64,000 nucleotides of DNA from Physcomitrium patens (taxonomy: Eukaryota > Streptophyta > Bryopsida > Funariales > Funariaceae): contig NC_037269.1 of the NCBI RefSeq assembly GCF_000002425.4, forward strand, positions 14,109,309-14,173,308, read 5' to 3'. Positions 22,766 through 35,292 of the stretch are shown here, one piece after another; position 1 is the stretch's first letter, and every line of letters starts with the position of its first letter. Under the pieces are notes generated by a model that worked only from the letters and a program-made list of their open reading frames with translations, made no database searches and was not told where the DNA came from. The position numbers and the translations under genes are program-made.

Positions 22766-22825
22766 TGAGTATCCAATCAACAAAGAAATAAAGTACTCAT
22801 ATTTGAAGCACCAGAAACGTTTACA

Positions 22826-24130
22826 ATGAATCCCGTTCCTAAAACATCTTTGGCAGAAACTGAAGTTGCTAAGATTTTACATTTAAAACGGAACGCCGAT
22901 GAAACACCTAATGGCTTCAATGATGCACCTAGAATTACAAGAGTTCCTATTAATGAGGCTCAGAATGCACCTGCTCAGATTGCAGTGCCATTGACTACAA
23001 TACCTCAAGTTATAACAACAACAACTAAAAGAACTCGTGGACCAGATAAGTAACAACGTAAGAAGAAAGCTATAAAATTAACTAATCCTGGTATTATTTC
23101 TCAAGAAATTGCCACTCATCTTGTAGGACTATCAATTCATGATGATATATCTATGCATAATGTACCTTCAATTCCTATGAAAAATAATCTTGGAATTAGA
23201 AGAAATAAGAACAAGTTGAGTAAAGAATTATCTATTCTGTATTGTGCTATAGATGATATTTGGGACAGACCATCTATTACGGTAGATGAATCATTTGCAT
23301 ATATGATTATAGAAGCCCTTTCTTGCGAGGAAGATGATCTTGAACCTCAAACCATCGAAGAGGCGATGCATCGCTGAGATTGGTCAAAATAGAAAAATGC
23401 TATTGAGGAAGAGTATGCCTCTTTGCGTAAGAGAAAAGTCTTTGGTCCAATTGTAGAAACTCTTACATCTTACCCTGTGGGATATAAAATGGTATTAATA
23501 TGCAAGCGAGATGCTCAAGGCCAAATAACCCGCTATAAAGCTCATCTTGTTGCTCAAGGATTTAGTCAACGATTTGGCATTGATTATGAATTCATATATT
23601 TTCCAATCATGGATTCAATTATATTTCGATATATTATTGGAATGATAGTTCATGCCACCCTTGAGATGCATCTAATGGATGTAGTAACTGCATATCTATA
23701 TGGTTCTCTTGATGCAAATATTTATATGAAAGTTCCACCTAGCTTAGAAACAAGAACTCCGAATCAACCCGCTCCAAGAAAATATCGTGGTATAAAATTA
23801 TATAAGGCCTTGTATGGTTTAAAACAATCCGAACGAATGTGGTATCAACGTCTTCGAGATTATTTAATTACAAATAATTTTATAAGTGATCCACTAATTC
23901 CTTGTTTGTTTATCAAATGAGATAAAACTAGTTTTGAGATCATCGCCATATATATTGATGATCTTAACCTAGTAGATACTACATCTGCATGTGTTACAGC
24001 TACAAACCTACTTATATGTGAATTTGAGATAAAAATGCTAGGAAAAATAACTTTATGCATTGGTCTTCAGATTATACATGTAACAGATGGTAGCATTTTT
24101 CTCTACCAACTAACGTATATTAGACGAATC
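22826..24130 (+). pseudogene. Copia reverse transcriptase region, broken
   Basis: The frames at 22826-23053, 23153-23377 and 23423-23920 carry the linker and the RT domain. Typical Copia RT blocks are visible: RYKAHLVAQGFSQRFGIDY, DVVTAYLYGSL, IYMKVPP and KALYGLKQS, and after a stop the active-site-like YIDDL near 23950. Stops at 23053, 23377 and 23920 break the polyprotein. Confidence 0.9.
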
Positions 24131-24960
24131 TTGCAAAGATTTAATATGATTGATGCTTATCTATTGTCTACACCAATGGTTGGACGTGGTCATGATGGTC
24201 ATGATCCATACCGTCCATGCGAGGAGGAGGAAGAAATATTGGGAGACCAATATCCATACCTTGCAGCGGTTGGAGCACTTTTGTGTTTAGCTACATCTAC
24301 AAGACCAGATATTGCATTTGCAATTAGTGTTCTTACAAGACATAGTACACGTCCAACACTACGACATTGGAATGATATCAAAAATTTATTACATTATTTA
24401 AAAGGTATTGAAGACTTGGGATTATACTACACAAAATCAACGGATCCAAAATTGGTTGGATATTGTGATGCAGGATATAAATCTGATATTGCAACAGCTA
24501 AATCTCAAACAAGATATGTATTTTTAAGACATGGAGCTACAATATCATGGAAATCAATGAAACAAACAATAACTGCAACTTCATCCAACCATGCAGAAAT
24601 TATTATCTTACATGAAGCATCTCGAGAATGTATTTGATTGCAATCAATTGATAAATTTATTCAAACAACTTGTGGATTTTCATATGATGATTCTCCAACT
24701 ATCTTGCATGAAGATAATAGTGCTTGTATTGTGCAGATGTAAGTTGGTTTCATTAAAGGCGACAGGACAAAGCATATTGATCCAAAGTATTTTAATTATA
24801 TTCATGACTTGATTACTGATCAAGCACTTATAATTAAGAAAATTGAATCTACAAATAACCTTGCTCATCTCTTCACTAAAGCTCTCCCATTAAGCAACCA
24901 TCGTTGACTTACTTATGGCATTGGTATGCAGCAACTTGCTTTTCTTGAATATGAAAGTTA
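24035..24960 (+). pseudogene. Copia RNase H region, broken
   Basis: The frame 24035-24637 continues the end of RT (YLAAVGALLCLATSTRPDIA) into RNase H (GYCDAGYKSD). The expected later RNase H blocks (DNSACI-like, and the HIDPKYFN-like text near 24770) are readable only across further frame breaks, so the C-terminus is destroyed. Confidence 0.85.
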
Positions 24961-25162
24961 ATGAGCTCTTTAAATAATTAAAGAAAATGATGTTGTACTC
25001 TTTTTCCTTCATCTATGGTTTTGTCTTTAAATAAAATAAGGTTTTCCTAGATAAGGTTTTAATGAGGTAACTATTGTTGATCTTGCAAGATCACAGAAAA
25101 GTATAGATCATAATTCTATACAAATTTTATATTATGTAAATATTATGATGAGCAAGGAGGAG

Positions 25163-25433
25163 TGTTGAGATCATTAAATGTAGCCGGCGCTCTCCATAAT
25201 ATTTACTGTAGACTATAGTAATTACCATAGCTATAATATTTAGAGTCTAGTGGAGAAGTATTGTTTATCCTCTCACTTTTCTCTTCTTGTATACGAGACA
25301 CAACCAGATCAATAGAGTTGTGTGTGTGAAGCTCTCTCTCTTTAGAAACCCTCTTGTATATATGACTTACTACTACTCTTGTGTATGTGTATGACTTACT
25401 ATTATTCTTGTGTCTTTTTAAACATTCTCAACA
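25163..25433 (+). repeat. 3' LTR of the Copia element
   Basis: 271 bases, with the intact palindromic ends TGTTGAGA...TCTCAACA typical of Copia LTRs. It is preceded by the purine tract GAGCAAGGAGGAG. Confidence 0.94.
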
Positions 25434-25438
25434 ATAAT
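25434..25438. repeat. Target site duplication, right copy (ATAAT)
   Basis: Matches the five bases that precede the 5' LTR. Confidence 0.9.
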
Positions 25439-25466
25439 AATATGGAGGTGTTGCTTTAGTAACTCT

Positions 25467-25467
<1 letters not shown>

Positions 25468-25505
<38 letters not shown>

Positions 25506-25653
25506 CATATACATAACTTAAATGTAGAGGTTCCAAAAACAACCAATCTCTCTAAATTCTTTAAATCCATAGGTAAAGGCCAAAATAATGTATAGAATTT
25601 TGTAAAAAATAATTAAATTATATTTTATATTTTTACTAATTTTTAGTATAATA

Positions 25654-25698
<45 letters not shown>

Positions 25699-25987
25699 AG
25701 AAAGTTTTACATTATTTATGAATCTTACACTCAAATTGATTGTAGAGTCATATTTGATCATTTATTATGCAAAGTACTTAAAAAAATCATAACTAAAGTT
25801 TATATAAGTATTAGTATTATAAAACTTGAAAACTTATTAATTGAAATTAGAATTTTAATCTTAAAATACTAATTATTTTATTTTAAACTAAATAAAATAA
25901 TAATAACTCAATTTATCTCTTAATTTTCTTTTCAAAAGTTCTATATGTCATAGGCTTTTATTAACAAGTTATATATATTTTATTTCT

Positions 25988-26019
<32 letters not shown>

Positions 26020-26786
26020 ATATTGACTTGGTTTTTGAATCTATATTTAAAATTTTGATGGTATTTACATTTTTAAATGTCTTATATGTTTAGATTTTTT
26101 ATGATTTTAGGTGGTTTTGAAACTATCATGAAATCATGGTTGAAATATATTTTTATTTCTATTTTTACACATTGTATCTACATGTATGAACATATGAACA
26201 TGTTCATTAGTATTATGAATACAAGCTTGATTAAAATAAAAAATATTACAATATCTAAAAGTGTATTTTATCCTATTTGTTAAAATAAACATATATTATT
26301 TTTGTTAAAACATTCTTGTTAAAATATTTTCTAAATTTTAACAAGAATACTTTAACAATAATATTTTCTGGTTCAGTTCATTCTCAGTAAACATGAAGTA
26401 TTATATGTATAAAATTTGATTACTATAAAAATCTCTTAAATACTCCAGTTTCTTAAAAATGCAATGATTCCAATACATATGAGTTTACAACTCAACCACA
26501 GATATTTAAAAATAACAAAACAAAACAAAACAAAAAAGACTTCTAAGAGTGTCCACTTCTACGACTTATGTAGCTAACTTTTATTGTTAAATGGTATGAA
26601 GTTTCTAATATAAATGCACCACTACTTGAACATCAATGAAGATAAAGTCTTCAAACAACACAGCAACATCTATCAACTTTGTTGATAAATAGACAATGTG
26701 TTATATAGTGAACAAACACAATTTTACACAAATATTTAAACCTGAACATTTTGAACAGCAACTTTACAAATAAGTTTGTCTGGTTA
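25468..26786. other. AT-rich intergenic DNA
   Basis: Dominated by (TA)n tracts at about 25470-25516, 25657-25694 and 25989-26012. There is no gene. A fold-back at 26294-26363 is listed separately. The 68-codon frame at 26077-26283 has no recognisable domain and sits in AT-rich DNA. Confidence 0.6.
26294..26363. repeat. AT-rich fold-back with ~30-base arms
   Basis: ATTCTTGTTAAAAT and ATTTTAACAAGAAT are perfect 14-base inverted copies around a nine-base loop. The arms extend outward (TATTATT...GTTAAA and its complement) with one short indel. It could be a small MITE remnant or a hairpin. Confidence 0.6.
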
Positions 26787-26850
26787 CAGACACTTTCATT
26801 TTAGGTGAAGGTTCTATTATGCATGTCTGCACCTAAAATGAAAGTGTCTG
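26787..26850. ncRNA. Perfect 21-nt-arm hairpin, candidate small-RNA precursor
   Basis: The left arm 26787-26807 and the right arm 26830-26850 are exact reverse complements (21 of 21), with a 22-base loop. Just outside the arms pairing continues only partly. It is not AT-only sequence, so chance is unlikely. It fits a microRNA-like or short hairpin-RNA precursor, or the remnant of a tiny inverted-repeat transposon. Perfect pairing is more typical of a young locus than of a conserved plant miRNA, and I do not recognise the arm as a known family. Transcription is not shown. Confidence 0.4.
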
Positions 26851-28162
26851 CAGAGTACGTCGTTGACTGCACACCCACAAGGTATTAATTTGCGTGCAAG
26901 GATAGCCAAGATGTGATACTGGTCAGCAGTGGTTGTTGAACTAATAGACATGCACGTATCTCATGAAGTAAAACGTAAAGATGCCATTCCCTTTCATGCA
27001 TTTATGACAAACCAGTTCGTATAAAGGTTGATAGTACTGCTTCTGTGTAAAAAACTGAGGTCGCTGGTTTCATTAACCATGAGAAAAGACAAATGCTCCT
27101 AAAGATGTGTATAACCTTGAAAAGCAGGAAAGATAACTAGACTCAGACTTGACCTGAGGTAGATGTCACGAGGATACTCTTCAATACATTTCTCGTCGAT
27201 ACAATACGTTATATACCACAAATTGCAGTAATTCAAACAAGTCAAAGACCTGATAACTACAAGTATGCCAAACATTCAACACAGAATATTTACGGGAATG
27301 GAGACAGATTAAGTCCCTGCAAAATCGACTGTTTAATTGAGGCAGACGTTCTTCATAGCATCAATGATCATTAACAACCAGCGTGGACATAAAATTGACA
27401 ATCTCGCGGACATTGTTCTTTCATTCTGGTCTCATATGCTGAACTATTCTGCAGAGAAGTAAATAGAGGGTGCAGAAGCCGACAAAGGATTCGAGTTATC
27501 ATGCACTACTTTGAAATACGAATAGAACGAGCCTACAAACACACCTACAAACTCACACATTCAAAATAATTGCAGCAGCAGCAGCAATAAATAAAATAAT
27601 ACTACTACTACAAAGGAGGAACAGAAGGAGGAGCAGAAGGAGCAGTAGGAGGAGAAAAAACACGAGGAGCTTGAAGCACGATAAAGAGGGTATTCAAAGT
27701 GAACAACCACTCTTTGCTTGAAGAACTATCTAACATTGTATTAACCAATAGGGATGACGACTACTTTCAAGGTTGATGCTCCATTCTATGGTAACAGTAT
27801 CGAAACCACAAGTCATACACGATGTTTACATCATCAATACTTCGTTTTTATACATGAAAGTTTGCATCAGTCTCTTTAACTACAATAGCTTAACGGCGTC
27901 AAAAACTAAGAGCAGCTGCAAGGATATATCCCAACGGTGCATAATATTGTCCATTTTCAGAACATTTCACATTTTGAAATTCCCTCAAAAAATATTGAGA
28001 CCCCGGATATGCTTTCTGGAAGTCTCACCCAAAGATAGATACATAACACACACAACGGAAATTACAGCCAACAGGTAAATTGTTTCAGATGTGTAATGTT
28101 CCATAGCATCGCTGGTATTCGATCTTCACCCTTCAAACTTCGGGCTTCTGTCTCAGACAGGA
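26851..28162. other. Downstream region of the bZIP gene
   Basis: Moderate GC (about 40%) with purine-rich repeats such as GCAGCAGCAGCAGC near 27574 and AGGAGGA-type runs near 27615-27660. It probably contains the bZIP 3'UTR next to 28163. No coding frame is supported. Confidence 0.45.
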
Positions 28163-29998
28163 TTACGCATTCAAACACTCAGTAAAGGACCCATACCACC
28201 CCTCTTGAAGGAGATCTGGAACACCAACGCCGTCGAACTGATTCAAGTCAATTGGGTCATAAAGCTCCTGGAAGGTGCCACGCGACACGTCAGTGCTGGA
28301 GATGTTTTGCTTCTTATCATCGAGGGTCATTAAAACACTCCGCGGGTTGTCCTTGGGTTGCTCCACACATGTCCATGAGGAAGCTGCCACTCCCTCATCC
28401 TGAAAAAAGAAAACCATCAGTTCGAAATATTGCATCTCACTAGTAAATCAATAAATTAACAAAATAACATTAATTAATATAAAAGAAGGAACTTAAAAGA
28501 AACAAAGAGAAATTAAAGAATCTTAATGATGACACAAAAATCTTTAAAAGAAAACTTAGTAAGTTGTTACGTACCATATTGCAGATACTAGAATTCATGC
28601 TTTTGATCCCACTAGGATTACTAGAATCTGGTGATCCCTGAGCACAGGGCTGTCGGGCAGCTTCCAGCTCTTTTTTCAACTTCTCGAATTTGATGGCCAA
28701 CTCGTTCTTTTCATTCTTTAAGTTTTTGGCGAGCTGCTCAGCTATCTTTGACCTGCGGGATAAAGTAGCGTTCTCCAAACGCAATTGGGCAGTCTGCAGG
28801 GAAGAGCGGTATCAGATAAGAGACTCGCAGGTCAGTGCTGGAGAAGTTTTGCTTCAAGGAAAATTTATAAAGCACTGACCGACATGAAATAGATGGGTTT
28901 CGCAGGGTTCTATCACCAAAATTTCGAGCTCATCCAAACGCTTCTGCTTCCTTTGTCTCGAACGTTGCGCCGACGCACGATTCGATGACATCCTGCACCA
29001 AAACCCACACAAAGGTCTCAGTTCGAAAGAATCACAACTCTTTGTCTCTAACAAACAATATTTTCTTCCGTGCATCAAAGGGATATGTTCACACACATCT
29101 GTGGAAAATTCAGAGGATACACCGCCCAAAAAGTGGGTATACTTAGTAGCGTTCATCTCAACAGTCATCGTTAAAAGAGACAGTAATCTAGTACCACAGC
29201 TCATGCTAAGTAGTGAGCTTTCCCTGTCCTTCAGAAAACTGTGACGACACTCACAGCACTTCCAGAAGTTAGAGAAACTAATCTTCCTGTGAAACTTTAC
29301 CTGTGCCTGTACTTCACTACACCGACAGTTTAATTTTTGCTCTTCAAAAAGTTCAATTAGAATTGGATGAGCACAAATGGGAGTTTCTCAGAGCCGGAAG
29401 TGCTGTATCTGTAGTTGATGAAATAAAGGTGGTCTTGCAATATTTCATGACATGCTCCAAATCGCATACCATTAAGAAACCGGTGCACCTGGTAAAAACA
29501 GGAACTCTCAACGTACCTTCTCTTTCTTTTCTCGTCGACTAACAAAGGAGCTACACCATCCATCTCGGAATCATGCACAGCATGATTCCGTCCTTCGGTG
29601 AGAGCAGACTTGCGAGTTTTTCTGCTCTTTGGTGCAGCCGCGACTGGGTCTGAAGCATCCTGATGCGACAACTTGACAACCAAGAGAGAAGACTTAGTGG
29701 GAACCGCCTTCGGTGCAGTGCAAAAGTCATCCTTGATGCAATCAAACCATGTCGAAAGGGATCCAGTTGACGCAATCGCATCGGCCTCCATGTCGTCGAC
29801 ATCCTCGGAGTCCAATTTCCTCACAACTGTCGAATAGTCGTTGACCATATCGACCAACGTATTATCCGACAAACCCGACGAATCTGGCAGTGTCGAGGTG
29901 CTGCCATTGCCATACACGCTTGTACTGTCATCGACATGTGTTTCGTAATCGGGCTGATCCTGGTTTAAGAATCCCCTATTAATACAACCATGGAGCAT
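28163..29998 (-). CDS. bZIP transcription factor, 337 aa (N-terminus uncertain)
   Basis: Nuclear DNA-binding dimer of the basic leucine zipper family. Coding exons on the minus strand: 29517-29998, 28917-28992, 28575-28793 and 28163-28399; phases agree. The N-terminal 160 residues are acidic and Ser/Asp rich (VDDMEADAIASTGS), ending in a basic KSRKTRKS patch and DEKRKRR. The DNA-binding motif SNRASAQRSRQRKQKRLDEL has the invariant N-x7-R. The zipper has leucines at the first five expected heptads except one alanine (L, L, L, A, L, L over EILTAQLRLENATLSRR and NLKNEKNEL). Basic-region wording (NRxSAQRSR) resembles plant group E/I factors, but the subgroup is inference. The C-terminal exon (FQELYDPIDLNQFDGVGVPD) resembles an acidic activation segment. 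The ATG at 29998 is used because a stop precedes it in frame; an upstream exon with an ATG near 30087 did not join in phase. Confidence 0.88.
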
Positions 29999-31814
29999 TC
30001 AGTAAAGTTACGAAAACTTCTCCGAGTGTGCACAAACCATTTCTTGAGTTAGTTATGGCCACCGCCACGGTAGCCATGGCGATACGAAGATAATCAAACA
30101 ACTGCAATGAAAAGAATCACTATCAAATGTCGTTTCCATTTTAGTAATTTTTTTGCATCAGGATATAACAAGAAGTATCGTTTTCATGTTATTTTTAAAT
30201 TTAACGGCCAATTCATAAACTCAAACTACATGCAAAGACTCCTCAAAGAACCGAGTTCTTCCACTAAACCTGCAATACTTACACGACCATTCATAGGACG
30301 TCTTCAGGGCCACACAAGCAAGCACAGACATTCCATGACCCGTAAAACGCACAAAATGGAGAAAACCAAGACTCACCTCAAGAGATCGGGTACACAAATC
30401 CTGGCCCGCTCTTCAATCAAACCGTGACACATTTTGCTTCAATTGGACTCCACTTGGCTTCAACTTTGTAGCAGATCTCTTCAACCCTCGAGTTTAGAAA
30501 GACTACAGAGAAGTCCTGCATTTAACTAAACTTGTCAACATATGGACAATGCCCCTTGACAGCGCTGTAGCACACATCTCCCTAATCCTCCAATTTCACA
30601 AGCACGTTTCAAGCATGCATCAACACCATTCACAAATAATAAGATACTTCCTAACATCCTTAGCACATCAACTCTTCGGACACAATCACAGGACAAGAGA
30701 AACCTCACAAATTATGCCAACCTTCACCAATAATCCACAAACCCTTGCACACTAACACCGACGGAACCACTCCTCCGATCACCACCTTTGTCGTCTTGTT
30801 CACAATTGGATGTAAAATGATACACTGCCGACCTAGAATCTACAAACTCTCACACAACTCCCTCTCATCGACACTCAACAAGCAATCTAACCCCCACTCC
30901 ACTCCACTCACACGACCACGACTGCAACCAACACAGCTACGCTAAATGAACACATATCAAGCGACGTACCGCAGAATCAAGGGCACACTACTCGCAATTG
31001 ATCCACCCACGCTCTTTGATCTCACGGCCACATGCAGCAAGCAACTGCACCAATGATGCACAAATCGATCTGTTCCAGGCTCATGGCTCTTGCCTGAATG
31101 CAGTTTTCGCGATTGACGACCGAATCCGACACTGGATTTCTCGTCGGTGTTCGTTGGCTCCTTATTGATGTCGTGATCCTGGACTCGTAGGGTTACGTGG
31201 ATTCTGCTGTCGTTAATATTCTTAAGAGTCTCGCATCCAAAAACAAAAGAAAACAAAACACAAAACACAAAAAAATAAATCATGAAAGTTATATCTGTTT
31301 ATTTAGAAATTGCTTCACCACTTCGATGTTGCAATTGACACCTCGAGTCTAATCTTCGTTGCACTATCTTCCACTAAATCCACAATCAGAATACAAAATC
31401 CGCATATTCGACCATAACATTTCAATCGCCTTCCGCCGCAGCACTCGACAGCGGTAGCGATGTCGCTATGGGAATGAACAAGAAAACATCAACAATAACA
31501 ACAAAACCATTTGCGTGCTACAAAACCTGGTTGCGAAGGATGTGGTGGATTAATTAATTGGAATTAGTTGGCTATGATGGCAAATTTTGATTGCTGTGCA
31601 GGATTTTGATTGTTCGTTTTAAAGTGTTGGTGGAAATTGGTTTGATTGAGTGTGGAAAAGATTTTCATGAGTTATAGTGAATATCCTGTTGTAAAAACGT
31701 TTTAAGCACTTTAGGAACTGAGTTGTAATTCATAAAATCAAATTTGAATATTGCCTAACAAAAGAAAGTTGTTATTTTTTATTACTTTATCATTATTATT
31801 TATTTCAAGAACAT

Positions 31815-31815
31815 G

Positions 31816-31847
<32 letters not shown>

Positions 31848-31850
31848 TAA
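31815..31850. repeat. (TA)n microsatellite
   Basis: A TA tract with one ACATA interruption. Confidence 0.9.
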
Positions 31851-33296
31851 TTGTTTACATATTCAAATACATATAATATTGTCAAAAACATGAATCTTTG
31901 AGAATTGGTTAAGTGATAGTATATTTTTGTACAATTAAAAATATTATATACATAAATATAAATATATACATATATTAATGCAAAGGTCTTTGGAGATCTT
32001 GATAAGTAGGTGAGAGGCCACAACTTTTGAATTTTTGATTGGATGAAATCTAGAAGATTTTTAGTTTCAACTTTTAAAAGATTTAAAGATTGTAGCATCT
32101 TATCTTAACTCCTAGATATATAGATCTCAATAGAGTTGTTATTCCTAAGTATAAAGCAATTATTTTGTATTTGAAATATAAGATATCACAACAATTGCTA
32201 GTTGTTAAAATTATAAAGCATACATAGATACAAACAATATTCTTATTGGTAGACTTGAAAATTGTCAATTGTTGTACAAATAGTACTATCTTCTACCTAC
32301 ATAGATTGAATTTTGGTTGTAAATGCATGCAAATCGTTTAATACTAGATTTTGTTTTTATAAAAATAATAAATATAAAAATAAGACAAATTTTGCATTAA
32401 TTATAAAAACTTTGATATGCTTAGAATTTTTACATAAAATAAAAATATACAAAACGAGATATAATAAAAATAAAACATTATAAAAATATTTGGTAAAAAA
32501 GTAAGAAATCCATGATCTCTACATAGCTTTGATACATGTGTCTATAAATAATTTTAAAACTTTTTCATTAGAATTATTAGTCATTTTAAATTATTAGAAA
32601 CATGAAATACTACTAAATAATATATCAATGTATAATTTTTAATTTTTATATTTAAAATAAAAAATATTAACATGACTATTGTCTAGTACAAAGAAAATAA
32701 ATTTTTTAAAATTAAGACAACAATATAAGAAGGGAATTGATATTTCCATCCAAAATTTCACTATTTCTATCCATCATATGTCTACTACCATGATACAATA
32801 CTTCCACTATGTACATGGAGTTACGAACATCACATTGCATAGTCTTCACATAAGTCTATGATTTCTATCATCTCATTGCTTTCTTTGCCCACATCATTCG
32901 ACTCCATGCCTAATTATGCCTTTGTATGCATGGCTAATTGGTGTTGCTATGTAACTTGCAATTCAATCCCACCATGCCTTTGCTAAAAAGGAGGCTTCAA
33001 TAGCTAGTAACATGCTATTAGAAACCAACTATGCCACTTGGAAATGGTTGTTACAAAAAAAAAATGGCAAGTTATTCTATTTCATGGTCATAGTTATGTG
33101 ATGAGTTGAAATAGTAATAGTATGAGTAGAAATATTAATTCTCTCTAGAAAAAGTATTAATAGGATTAGATATGACCTCACTTTTATCTTTAAGTATACC
33201 AACTAATAAGAAGGCTATGAAAAAGCCTATTCACATCCACAAGACTTGCAAGTCAAGTATCCAAATTGTAGGATGATTGCAAAGATACTACTTAGA

Positions 33297-33301
<5 letters not shown>

Positions 33302-33329
<28 letters not shown>
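33302..33329. repeat. Poly-T tract
   Basis: About 28 consecutive T residues. On the minus strand this would be a poly-A run, so a degraded retroposed 3' end is possible, but nothing beside it supports one. Confidence 0.9.
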
Positions 33330-34298
33330 CTTCCTTCTTATAGTGACATAATGATATTTTAGATTTAATATTTCAAATAATCCTGGAAAAATCACTATTG
33401 AACCCTCAATTATTTGGTTTTGCTAATACCTCAAGTTTGAACCCCCTTAATATATGTGTATATAATACATACATGCATTCATTATTATATTAATTTTTTA
33501 TAATATTAAATAATTAATAATATAGATTTTTTAATATGTTTAAAAATATACATGTTTTAGAACATATAAACATAAGTAACAAATAATGAAACATATACCT
33601 AAAAATATAGATAATAAATAGAAGTGTTATTTGATTTGATATCTTGTATATTAACAAAGTTACCAAAAAGTTAAAAATTACAAACTAATTTTGAATATTT
33701 ACTTTTTGAAAGTTAAAAATTACATGTTTAAATCAACTTGATAAAAATAATTAATCATAAAAGTTTTAAATGAACAGTAAAATTTATACCAAATATAAAT
33801 ATTACTAAATAAACTTCTCTAAAGTTATTTTACATACAATATTCTTAATGTAAATATTATAGTTTTTGTTTATTTTTGTATGCAAATTTTGTTTTCTGTT
33901 TTCAGAATAACAACTTTTCTTATTATAATTCAATAAAACAATTTATAAGTTTTCTATGTTTTGAATTGGTACAATAAACTATGATCTCGTATTTTCTATT
34001 GAGACTTATAAAACTTTAGAGGTGAAGGATTAACCATTTAAAACATTTGTAAATTAAACTATATTTGAATGTTTTCCTAAATATCTTGTTATAAGTGTTT
34101 TTTTTTTTTCTGAAATTCTAAGTTTATTTTCTTAGAGCACGTTTAATGTATATTAAATTCAATATATGCACATGTTTAGAAATTTATAAGAGTTGAATCA
34201 AAATTTATCAAACAAATGATTAGGTGTAATTTTATACTCTTATAAAAGATATATAGTTTATCAGTTTATATGAGTTCAAGTTGGGATTTGTGAATAGC

Positions 34299-34322
<24 letters not shown>
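34299..34322. repeat. (TA)n microsatellite
   Basis: A pure TA tract in AT-rich spacer DNA. Confidence 0.9.
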
Positions 34323-34330
<8 letters not shown>

Positions 34331-35292
34331 GATATATTCATTTTTTAAGAAAAAAATCAACTAAACAAAAATTATTTCATACTTTTTTTTACAAAAGATA
34401 AATAATTATTGATGAATATGATAATATCTTTAAAGAAAATCAATTTTAGAAATGTTTTAAACTAAGTAAATAATGGATGAATTCTAAAAACGTAAACAAA
34501 TCAATGTGTTAATTAAAATGCTAGATATGTTTGTATAGTGTGAAAACTTAAGCTTAAAGATTCAACACTTGTGTTACTTGAAAAGTGTTGCACTGTAAAA
34601 GAACTTTATACAAGAAATTGAATTGGTGAAATTGGTGGGATAGATTAAATTTTCATTATTAATGTCACCCAAGAACAAATTGCAAACCATTCTGGTGTGC
34701 TGAAAGAATCTTCTCATCAAATTTTCATTATTTGAATCTTCCTACAGTATTGATCACAATCATCATTTTTGATACGGATTCTTGAAAGAAAAGAGCAGAT
34801 AATGTTTTCTAAATTTTCACTAAATTTAGGAAATGTAACAAATTTCTAAGATAGTTTAGCTGTGACAGATGAACCAGCACTTGCAAATCCTAGCCAAAGA
34901 CAAGTTTTAAAGATCAACATATCTGCTTTTGCAAAAACAACTGCTCATAAATCCTCAGAACAGGAAGTTGAAGAGATGATATAAGAAAAGCTACCACAAG
35001 AAACACGCTTGCGCATAGACTGAATCAAATAAATATTTCCGCACAATTTTATCCACACCCTAACACTGTACACCCACTTTCAGGGGAAAAGTATACTAAC
35101 TATGGTACTGATAGTCTCAGATTATGGGACTCAGGTTCTTTCCTTCCTTTTTTCCTTGACTTATTAAAAAAAAGTCCTGACCTAGGTTAGAAACACTCCA
35201 CTTCAATTGCATTTCTTGTGTGAATGTGCCATCCTCAACATTTTGGGGGTACCATTTGCACCGTCATTTTTATCATCCCTGGAGAGCAATCG

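Larger units (their letters stand above)
19595..25433 (+). mobile_element. Ty1/Copia LTR retrotransposon, 5.84 kb, degenerate
   Basis: Complete in structure but coding-dead. It is bounded by two 271-base LTRs (19595-19865 and 25163-25433) and flanked by the direct repeat ATAAT (19590-19594 and 25434-25438), a 5-base target site duplication. Domain order is gag, protease, integrase, reverse transcriptase, RNase H, which is diagnostic of Copia rather than Gypsy. A purine-rich tract (25150-25162) precedes the 3' LTR. At least seven stops or frame breaks interrupt gag-pol, so the element could not make its own proteins. The LTRs differ at about 20 of 271 positions by hand count, implying an old insertion. 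Confidence 0.96.
18996..25467. mobile_element. Putative older TIR element interrupted by the Copia retrotransposon
   Basis: At 19005-19026 the left end reads GGAGTTGCTAAAGCAACACTCC. At 25444-25467 the right end, reverse-complemented, reads GAGAGTTACTAAAGCAACACCTCC, so the ends form imperfect terminal inverted repeats of about 22 bases. Left and right outer flanks are both TA-rich. Removing the Copia insertion (19595-25433 plus one target copy) leaves an element of about 630 bases with no coding frame, suggesting a non-autonomous DNA transposon. A second copy of the subterminal motif, GTTGTTAATGCAACAC, sits just inside the left end. The superfamily is not determined. Confidence 0.5.
29999..35292. 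other. bZIP upstream region and AT-rich spacer, no gene
   Basis: From 29999 to about 31550 GC is moderate and C/A-rich on the plus strand. This should include the bZIP promoter and 5'UTR; a minus-strand 108-codon frame at 30957-31283 has no recognisable domain. From about 31600 to 34900 the DNA is strongly AT-rich with (TA)n at 31815-31850 and 34299-34322 and a poly-T run at 33302-33329. The last 400 bases before 35293 should hold the sorting nexin 3'UTR. Confidence 0.5.

Noticed and set aside
30045-30100. An upstream bZIP exon encoding MATVAVAITNS
   Set aside because: No donor/acceptor combination joins it in phase to the exon at 29998; it may be 5'UTR.
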